Below the pieces are notes generated by a model. That model was not told the DNA's origin and searched no databases. It saw only the letters and a program-made list of their open reading frames with translations. This document shows, in pieces, positions 1 to 4,930 of a DNA stretch of 5,661 bases. The translations under genes were made by a program, and so were the position numbers. Position 1 is the first letter of the stretch; the number at the start of each line of letters is the position of its first letter. Source of the stretch: Deltaproteobacteria bacterium (GTDB lineage Bacteria; Desulfobacterota; Desulfovibrionia; Desulfovibrionales; Desulfovibrionaceae); NCBI GenBank assembly GCA_025350085.1, contig JANXYI010000331.1, forward strand, positions 1 to 5,661. The letters run 5' to 3'.

Positions 1-790
1 TGCACGCGTAGAGCACACCGTAGACGCACATGATCGTTCCGGCGATGGCCAGGGCCTCGACCCCGTGGAAGCCGCGCAGCAGCACGTAGACCGCGGTCTT
101 GGTGGTGAAGGCGCACATGAACACCGAGCCGGTGACCGTGCCCTCGGGGTAGGCGTCGGGCAGCCAGGCGTGCAGGGGCACCACCGCCGCGTTGACGCAG
201 AACCCGAGCAGGATCATCCAGTCGTAGGCCATCATCGCCGTGGGCTCGACGTGGTCAAAGGCGAAGCTGCCCACGGCCTTGTAGCGCATGAGCAGGCCGA
301 TCAAAAGGAACAGCCCGCCGATGGTGTGGTACAGGAAGTAGCGGAAGCCCGCCTTGGTCGCGATGGGGTTGCGCGCCAGCCAGACCAGGAAGGTCGAGCC
401 GATGCTCATAAGCTCCCAGAAGACGAAGAGCGTCAGGAAATCCCCGGCAAAGGTGCAGCCAAAGGCCCCGCCCACGTAGACGCAGGCCATGATGTGCTGG
501 AGCTTGTCCTCCACGTGCAGGGCGTAGACCATGCCGATGAGGCTCATGACCGCGAAGACCTGGGCGAAGATGAGCGACATCTTGTCCACCCGGCCGAGCA
601 GAAGCTTCTGACCCAGGTAGTTCATCTCGCCGTAGAGCCCGGGCTGAACTGTCATCACGCTCCACACGGCGATGATGGGCGGAATGAGCAAAAGCCATTT
701 CCAGCCCTTGCCGCGCAGGAACGGCAAGATCAGCGCCAGGGCGTAGAAGCCCAGGGTCGGGTGGATGAAGGAGCTAGTTATTGCGCTCAT
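1..790 (-). CDS. MrpD-like proton/cation antiporter subunit (NuoL/M/N superfamily), partial at 3' end
   Basis: Only the first 263 residues are present; the gene runs off the left edge. It belongs to the membrane transporter superfamily shared by NuoL/M/N and Mrp antiporter subunits, and would form one ion channel of the membrane arm. Visible signs are many hydrophobic helices, the TM5 glutamate at E126 (FVFWELMSI), the PLHAWLPDAYPEG motif at about 205-217, and the TM8 lysine at K231 (AFTTKTAVYVLLRGF). The DAYPEGTVTGSVF wording is closer to MrpD than to NuoM. The TM7 position that is normally Lys is Asn here (N200, see findings). The start ATG at 790 has GGAG 9 nt upstream; an in-frame ATG at 799 would sit directly against that GGAG and is less likely. 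The gene overlaps the end of the upstream 86-aa gene by 17 nt, which suggests translational coupling. Family assignment is strong; the exact subunit name is uncertain. Confidence 0.88.
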   Translation of the reverse strand, partial: MSAITSSFIHPTLGFYALALILPFLRGKGWKWLLLIPPIIAVWSVMTVQPGLYGEMNYLGQKLLLGRVDKMSLIFAQVFAVMSLIGMVYALHVEDKLQHIMACVYVGGAFGCTFAGDFLTLFVFWELMSIGSTFLVWLARNPIATKAGFRYFLYHTIGGLFLLIGLLMRYKAVGSFAFDHVEPTAMMAYDWMILLGFCVNAAVVPLHAWLPDAYPEGTVTGSVFMCAFTTKTAVYVLLRGFHGVEALAIAGTIMCVYGVLYAC

Positions 791-1034
791 AGTAGTCATC
801 TCCGCGGCTGATCATGGGCTGGACGATCTTTTTCATGACAATGACCATGGCCAGGCCCCCGACGAGCCCGAACACGGCCCAGAATCCGGGGTACGCGTCG
901 TACACGAATTCAACCTCGTGGGGCCGGATGAACACATTCGCCACCACCAGACCGGCCAGGCCCAGGAAGAACAGGACGCCGACGACGCCCCTCCTGGCCC
1001 GCAGTTCACTCAGCAACATCCCGAACAAGCTCAT
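774..1034 (-). CDS. Small two-helix membrane protein of unknown function
   Basis: An 86-aa protein I cannot assign to a named Nuo or Mrp subunit. It has two clear hydrophobic segments, at about residues 16-36 and 50-68. A short loop with mixed charges (RPHEVEFVYDAYPG) separates them, and the tail is charged and ends DDYYERNN. The segment YPGFWAVFGLVGG followed by a Lys pair and an acidic-tyrosine tail resembles, from memory, small hypothetical proteins beside MrpD-type genes in deltaproteobacteria; this is unverified. The start at 1034 is supported by AGGGGG 6 nt upstream. An upstream in-frame ATG at 1058 lies inside the preceding gene and lacks such support. It begins 10 nt after the 499-aa antiporter gene and overlaps the next antiporter gene by 17 nt. 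An accessory or assembly subunit of the membrane arm is a reasonable inference only. It lacks the sequence motifs of NuoA, NuoK and MrpC. Confidence 0.82.
   Translation of the reverse strand: MSLFGMLLSELRARRGVVGVLFFLGLAGLVVANVFIRPHEVEFVYDAYPGFWAVFGLVGGLAMVIVMKKIVQPMISRGDDYYERNN
800..803 (-). promoter_or_regulatory. Ribosome binding site of the second antiporter gene
   Basis: GGAG lies 9 nt before the ATG at 790, inside the coding sequence of the 86-aa gene. It touches an alternative in-frame ATG at 799, which makes 790 the better start. Confidence 0.6.
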
Positions 1035-1040
1035 ATCAGG

Positions 1041-1046
1041 CCCCCT
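1041..1046 (-). promoter_or_regulatory. Ribosome binding site of the 86-aa gene
   Basis: AGGGGG lies 6 nt before the ATG at 1034 and overlaps the TAG stop of the upstream antiporter gene. It decides the start of the small protein against the longer reading from 1058. Confidence 0.65.
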
Positions 1047-2544
1047 AGAACTTGCCAAAGATTCGGACGAAATCCATGAACAGGGCGGGATACAGGCCCA
1101 GGATCACGGAGATGGCCCCTGTCATGCACAGCGGGATGACCATGGTCAGCGGCGCTTCCTTGTAATGCTCGTAGTGCGAGTGCGGGTCCGGCGCGGGCTC
1201 CTTGAAGAAGGCCCGGTAGATCACCGGCAGGAAGTAGCCCGCGTTCAGCACCGTGGAGAGCATGAAGGCCAGGAAGATGCCCATCTGCCCGGCCTGCAGC
1301 GCGCCGTTGACGATGTACCATTTGGAGACAAAGCCGCAGACCGGCGGCATGCCGATCATGGACAGCGAGGCGATGGCAAAGGCCCCGAAGGTCCAGGGCA
1401 TCTTGCGGCCCAGGCCGTCCATGAGGCTGATCTTCTTCAGGTGCGTGGCCACGTAGATGGCCCCGGCCGCGAAGAAGAGCGTGATCTTGGAAAACGCGTG
1501 GTGCGCGATGTGGGCCATGCCGCCCTGCACCGCCATGGGGGTCAAAAGGGCCACGCCACAGACGACGTACGACAGCTGGGCCACCGTGGAGTAGGCCAGC
1601 CGCGCCTTGAGGTCGTCCTTGGTCAGCGCGATGAAACTGGCCACCGTGAGGGTGAAGGCCGCCACCATGGCCGTGGGGATGCCGAGCCCGAGCTTGTCCA
1701 TGACCTCCACCCCGAAGCCGGAGAGGATGATGCGGCAGACGCAGAACACGCCCGCCTTGACCACCGCCACCGCGTGCAGCAGGGCGGAGACCGGCGTGGG
1801 CGCGACCATGGCCGAGGGCAGCCAGTTGTGGAAGGGCATGAGCGCGGCCTTGCCGATGCCCATGATGTAGAGCGCATAGGTGATGGTCACGGCCAGGGGG
1901 TGCGCCTCGACCACGTCGGGCGGGAACATGCCCTTCATGGCGTCGCCCAGGTGGAAGTCGAGCGTGCCGAGCAGCACGTAGGTCATGACCATGGCGGGCA
2001 AGAGGAAGAGCTTGCTGGTGCCCATGAGGTAGACGATGTACTTGCGCGCGCCGGAGAAGCCCTCCTCGTCCTGGTGGTGGGCCACCAGCGGGTACGTGAA
2101 CACGGTGATGACCTCGTAGAAGAGGTAGAGCGTGAACACGTTGGCCGAGAGGGCCACGCCCTCGGCACCGAAAATGGCCACGGCGAAGCAGACGTAGTAG
2201 CGGGTCTGGGCGTGCTCATCCAGGCTGCGCATGTAGCCCACGTTGTAGCTGGTGGCGAGCATCCAGAGAAACGAGGCCACGATGGCGAAGATGAGCGAGA
2301 GCCCGTCGGCGCAGAAGGTCACCGTGATGCCGGGCAGGATGGTGAACAGGGTGTACTTCCAGATGTTGCCCGCCAGAACCTGGGGCGCGAGCGACAAGAC
2401 AGAGAGGAAGGTCAGCCCGGCCGCGACGAAGGACACGCCCTCGCGCTTGTTCTGATCGCCCCGATAGAGCCAGATGAACAGCGGCGCCACCAGGGTGATG
2501 GCCACCGGCAGGAGCACGCGTGCGCTTTCAATGATCCCGGTCAT
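1045..2544 (-). CDS. Proton/cation antiporter-like complex I subunit (NuoL/M/N and Mrp family)
   Basis: A complete 499-aa polytopic protein with about 14 hydrophobic helices, expected to translocate protons or sodium ions as part of the membrane arm. The channel residues of the family are all visible: TM5 Glu E144 (LYLFYEVITVF), TM7 Lys K232 (MGIGKAALMPFHNWLPSAM), TM8 Lys K263 in the stretch TPVSALLHAVAVVKAG, His/Lys at 348-353 (HHAFSK), and a distal Lys K408 (GFVSKWYIV). The motif TKDDLKARLAYSTVAQLSY at 308-326 is typical of the family. The length matches NuoM/NuoN (about 480-510 aa) and is too short for NuoL with its lateral helix. The distal Lys differs from the Glu of NuoM, and the TPVSALLHA motif is NuoL- or Mrp-like, so I give no gene symbol. 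A loop rich in His and acidic residues lies at about 449-463. It starts 4 nt after nuoK. Confidence 0.93.
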   Translation of the reverse strand: MTGIIESARVLLPVAITLVAPLFIWLYRGDQNKREGVSFVAAGLTFLSVLSLAPQVLAGNIWKYTLFTILPGITVTFCADGLSLIFAIVASFLWMLATSYNVGYMRSLDEHAQTRYYVCFAVAIFGAEGVALSANVFTLYLFYEVITVFTYPLVAHHQDEEGFSGARKYIVYLMGTSKLFLLPAMVMTYVLLGTLDFHLGDAMKGMFPPDVVEAHPLAVTITYALYIMGIGKAALMPFHNWLPSAMVAPTPVSALLHAVAVVKAGVFCVCRIILSGFGVEVMDKLGLGIPTAMVAAFTLTVASFIALTKDDLKARLAYSTVAQLSYVVCGVALLTPMAVQGGMAHIAHHAFSKITLFFAAGAIYVATHLKKISLMDGLGRKMPWTFGAFAIASLSMIGMPPVCGFVSKWYIVNGALQAGQMGIFLAFMLSTVLNAGYFLPVIYRAFFKEPAPDPHSHYEHYKEAPLTMVIPLCMTGAISVILGLYPALFMDFVRIFGKF

Positions 2545-2548
2545 GGCG

Positions 2549-2857
2549 CTATCCCTTCAGAGTCGAAACGACGCTGGTTTTGGTGGTGCCGAAACGCCTG
2601 GCGATGACCACGATGATGGCCAGGACCAGGGTCGCCTCCGCCGCCGCAAGACCCATGACGAAGAGCGTGCCCAGCTGGCCCAGAACGGCGTTGGCCGGGG
2701 TGAGCTGGCTGGCCGCCACGATGGACAGGCCCGCTCCGTTGAGCATGAGTTCCACGCTGATGAGCATGCCCACCAGGCTCCTGCGTTGCGCGATGCCGAA
2801 GAGTCCCGCCATGAGCAGGATCAGGGCCACCAGTTGGTAGAGCGTAAGCGCGCTCAT
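2549..2857 (-). CDS. nuoK: NADH-quinone oxidoreductase subunit K (NuoK)
   Basis: A 102-aa, three-helix membrane subunit of complex I, homologous to MrpC and mitochondrial ND4L. It lies between NuoH/J and the first antiporter-like subunit and carries part of the central polar axis. The two functionally important membrane glutamates are present: E36 in ISVELMLNGAGL, and E74 in MGLAAAEATLVLAI (equivalent to Glu72 of E. coli). Helices lie at about 3-22, 29-50 and 58-88. Length is normal for the family. The start is fixed by a perfect AGGAGG 8 nt upstream. The ATG overlaps the TGA of nuoJ in an ATGA junction, a classic translational coupling arrangement. Confidence 0.97.
   Translation of the reverse strand: MSALTLYQLVALILLMAGLFGIAQRRSLVGMLISVELMLNGAGLSIVAASQLTPANAVLGQLGTLFVMGLAAAEATLVLAIIVVIARRFGTTKTSVVSTLKG
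2553..2557 (-). promoter_or_regulatory. Ribosome binding site of the 499-aa antiporter gene
   Basis: AAGGG lies 8 nt before the ATG at 2544, within the last codons of nuoK. It supports that start. Confidence 0.5.
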
Positions 2858-3363
2858 TTGCCGTTCCTCCTCTCCCAGGCCAGGAGCACGGCCCCGGCCA
2901 TGGATACCAAAAGCACCACAGAGATGAGCTCAAAGGCCAGGCCGTACGGCCCGAGCAGGCCCAGGCCCAGCTTCTCAATGCTCACCTCCACGGGCACGCC
3001 CGTGGTGGCCAGCGGCCGGGTCAGGACCAGCCAGCCCAGGATTCCGCCCACCGAGAGCACGGCCAGAAGCGAGAGCAGGTTCTGGCGCAGGGGCGCGCTC
3101 TCGGCCTCCTCGCCGCCGGCATCGGCGCGCGTGAGCATGATGGCGAAGAAGATGAGCACGCTGATGGCGCCCACGTAGATGAGGATCTGCATCAGGGCCA
3201 TGAACGGGGAGTTCAGGAGCATGTACATGCCCGCCACGCCGAGCAGCGTGGCGATGAGCCCCACCATGGCCCGGACCAGGCTCTTGGCCCCCACGGCCAG
3301 GACGCTGCCGCCCAGGATGATGAGCGTGTAGAGTCCGAACGCGATTTTCGCCATGTCTTCCAT
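2854..3363 (-). CDS. nuoJ: NADH-quinone oxidoreductase subunit J (NuoJ)
   Basis: A 169-aa, five-helix membrane subunit of complex I (ND6 homologue), placed between NuoH and NuoK and involved in coupling quinone reduction to ion pumping. The diagnostic helix is MALMQILIYVGAISVLIFF at about 55-73, which contains the conserved Tyr-Val-Gly-Ala segment of the TM3 pi-bulge. Other family features are the loop PLRQNLLSLL at about 91-100 and the last helix ELISVVLLVSMAGAVLLAWERR at about 145-166. Length is normal. The start at 3363 is supported by GAGGG 5 nt upstream and begins 1 nt after the nuoI stop; a second ATG at 3354 is possible. A longer reading to 3417 lies in nuoI coding sequence and is rejected. 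Confidence 0.96.
   Translation of the reverse strand: MEDMAKIAFGLYTLIILGGSVLAVGAKSLVRAMVGLIATLLGVAGMYMLLNSPFMALMQILIYVGAISVLIFFAIMLTRADAGGEEAESAPLRQNLLSLLAVLSVGGILGWLVLTRPLATTGVPVEVSIEKLGLGLLGPYGLAFELISVVLLVSMAGAVLLAWERRNGK
2866..2871 (-). promoter_or_regulatory. Strong ribosome binding site of nuoK
   Basis: A perfect AGGAGG lies 8 nt before the nuoK ATG, inside the nuoJ 3' end. It is the strongest ribosome binding site in the window and suggests efficient translation of nuoK. Confidence 0.75.
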
Positions 3364-3364
3364 G

Positions 3365-3940
3365 CTAACCCTCGCTCTGCCCGGCCCCGGGGGCCGCGGT
3401 CTCGTCCACGCCCTCAAGCCCGGCCTGGTTCTTCAAGACCTGCACCAGGTCGAAGTGGAAATCCTCGCGCGTGTAGCCGGCCAGGTAGGCGCTGCCCGTG
3501 AAGTCCAGCGCGCCCACCGGGCAGTTCTCCATGCACGTGCCGCACAGGCTGCACAGCGTGTAGTCGTAGAGGAACTTCTCCGGGTCCTTGGGGGTCTTGT
3601 CCTTGGGCTTCTCGCCCTTGGCCTTGGCCTCGGCCAGGGCCTGCTCCTCCTCGGGAGTGGGCTTGGGCGCCTTGCGCTTGACCACCGTGAGGCAATTGCT
3701 GGGGCAGGCCATGGCGCACATGCCGCAGGAGATGCACTTGCCCTTGCCCGGGGTCTTGGAGCTCACCAGTTCCAGATGGCCCTTGAAGGTGGCCAGGTTG
3801 TGCACCTCTTTCCAGGGGTAGCGCACCGTGATCTGCGGCTCCAGGAAATACCGCTTGGTCACATTCAGGCCGACCATGAGGCTCCAAAGGTCGGATACGG
3901 TCTGCAGGGCTTCTTTCATCATAACCTTCACCACCGTCAT
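3365..3940 (-). CDS. nuoI: NADH-quinone oxidoreductase subunit I (NuoI), 2x[4Fe-4S] protein with charged insertion
   Basis: A 191-aa peripheral subunit of complex I that passes electrons through clusters N6a and N6b to N2 and quinone. Two CxxCxxCxxxCP ferredoxin motifs are present: C69-C72-C75-C79-P and C130-C133-C136-C140-P. Each cluster is ligated by three Cys of one motif and the fourth Cys of the other. Between the motifs, residues 88-120 form a Lys/Glu/Pro-rich stretch longer than the loop of E. coli NuoI. The C-terminus (TAAPGAGQSEG) is low complexity. The ATG at 3940 overlaps the nuoH stop by one base (TAATG), but it has no clear ribosome binding site. GAAGG at 3925-3929 lies 5 nt before an in-frame ATG at 3919 and 2 nt before one at 3922, so the true start may be residue 7 or 8. 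The product call is secure. Confidence 0.95.
   Translation of the reverse strand: MTVVKVMMKEALQTVSDLWSLMVGLNVTKRYFLEPQITVRYPWKEVHNLATFKGHLELVSSKTPGKGKCISCGMCAMACPSNCLTVVKRKAPKPTPEEEQALAEAKAKGEKPKDKTPKDPEKFLYDYTLCSLCGTCMENCPVGALDFTGSAYLAGYTREDFHFDLVQVLKNQAGLEGVDETAAPGAGQSEG
3369..3373 (-). promoter_or_regulatory. Ribosome binding site of nuoJ
   Basis: GAGGG lies 5 nt before the ATG at 3363, within the last codons of nuoI. It favours that start over 3354. Confidence 0.5.
3925..3929 (-). promoter_or_regulatory. Possible ribosome binding site inside the annotated nuoI 5' end
   Basis: GAAGG is spaced 5 nt from the in-frame ATG at 3919 (residue 8 of the long reading). No comparable site precedes the ATG at 3940. 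This argues that translation may begin at 3919, giving a 184-aa NuoI. Confidence 0.4.
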
Positions 3941-4920
3941 TAGGCGAACTGGGCCAGCTTCACGAAGAAGGCCGTCAGCAGCAGGTTGGCCACGGCCAGG
4001 GGCAAGAGCCACTTCCAATTGATGTTCAAAAGCTGGTCGAAACGCACGCGCGGGAAGGTCCAGCGCGCAAAGACCATGAGCAGCATGAGCGAGGAGACCT
4101 TGAGCACGAACCACACCGGTCCGGGCAGCACCGGCCCGTGCCAGCCGCCCAGGAACAGCGCCGTGGCCACGGCGCAGACCACGACCATGTTGGCGTATTC
4201 GGCCAGGAAGAAGAGGCCGAAGCCCATGCCCGAGTATTCCGTGTGGAACCCGGCGGTGAGCTCGCTTTCGGCCTCGGGCAGGTCGAAGGGGGCGCGGTTG
4301 GTCTCGCCGAAGGCGCTGACGAAGTAGATCAAAAAGGCCAGGGGCTGGGTCATGATGTTCCAGTTCCACGGCCAGGTGCCCTGCCCCTCAACCACGGTGG
4401 CCAGGTTCAGGCTGCCGGCCACGAAGGACACGGACAGCACGGAGAGCAGCAGCGGGATCTCGTAGGCCACGGACTGGGCCACGCCGCGCGCGGCGCCGAG
4501 CAGGCCGTACTTGTTGTTGGAGGCCCAGCCGGCGAGGAGCACCGAGAGCACCGCCAGCCCGGAGAAGGCCAGGATGAGCAAGAGGCCCAGGTTGACGTCC
4601 AGCGCCTGGAGGCCGTCGCCCACGGGCAGGGGCAGGAACAGCAGCAGCACCGGCAAAAAGGCCAGCACCGGGGCCAGCCAGAACAGGATCGGGTCAGCAC
4701 CCAGCGGCATGAACAATTGCTTGCCCACGAGCTTCAGCGCGTCGCACAGGGGCTGCAGCACGCCGCTCGGGCCGACCTCAAAGGGGCCGGGACGGCGCTG
4801 GATGTGGCCCGCGACCTTGCGTTCCACCCAGACCATGACCAGGCCGATGAGGCCCACGCTGGCGGCCACGGCCACCAGCCCGATGACGATATGCAACAAC
4901 TCTGCAGGTATGGCGTTCAT
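3940..4920 (-). CDS. nuoH: NADH-quinone oxidoreductase subunit H (NuoH)
   Basis: A 326-aa integral membrane subunit (ND1 homologue) that forms the quinone chamber against NuoD and NuoB and starts the proton-coupling path. All signature regions are present: WVERKVAGHIQRRPGP at about 31-46; GWASNNKYGLLGAARGVAQS at 131-150, followed by VAYEIPL; the acidic loop beginning GETNRAPFDLPEAESEL at about 205-221 and continuing to HTEYSGM; and RWTFPRVRFDQL at 286-297. About eight hydrophobic helices and the normal family length are seen. The loop after the first helix reads KLVGKQLFMP where most relatives have KED or KEP, so Gln68 replaces the usual Glu (see findings). The start is supported by AGGAG 5 nt upstream. 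It begins 8 nt after the nuoD stop and overlaps nuoI by one base. Confidence 0.97.
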   Translation of the reverse strand: MNAIPAELLHIVIGLVAVAASVGLIGLVMVWVERKVAGHIQRRPGPFEVGPSGVLQPLCDALKLVGKQLFMPLGADPILFWLAPVLAFLPVLLLFLPLPVGDGLQALDVNLGLLLILAFSGLAVLSVLLAGWASNNKYGLLGAARGVAQSVAYEIPLLLSVLSVSFVAGSLNLATVVEGQGTWPWNWNIMTQPLAFLIYFVSAFGETNRAPFDLPEAESELTAGFHTEYSGMGFGLFFLAEYANMVVVCAVATALFLGGWHGPVLPGPVWFVLKVSSLMLLMVFARWTFPRVRFDQLLNINWKWLLPLAVANLLLTAFFVKLAQFA

Positions 4921-4925
4921 TCGTT

Positions 4926-4930
4926 CTCCT
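4926..4930 (-). promoter_or_regulatory. Ribosome binding site of nuoH
   Basis: AGGAG lies 5 nt before the ATG at 4920 and partly overlaps the TAG stop of nuoD. It fixes the nuoH start. Confidence 0.65.

Noticed and set aside
65..811. A 248-codon open frame on the plus strand
   Set aside because: It is antisense to the MrpD-like gene and has the same low-complexity His/Asp/Glu/Gly composition with no motif.
814..2607. A 597-codon open frame on the plus strand
   Set aside because: It lies antisense to the 86-aa gene and the well-supported 499-aa antiporter gene. Its translation is rich in His, Arg, Gly, Glu and Asp without any domain, as expected from the complement of a GC-rich gene.
2854..3417. 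A longer NuoJ start at 3417
   Set aside because: The added residues (MRAWTRPRPPGPGRARVS) come from the 3' end of nuoI in another frame. A ribosome binding site supports 3363.
3365..4369. A longer NuoI reading with an N-terminal extension of 143 residues
   Set aside because: The extra part is an off-frame reading of nuoH, whose conserved motifs show that frame is the real one there. NuoI family proteins begin near the residues encoded at 3919-3940.
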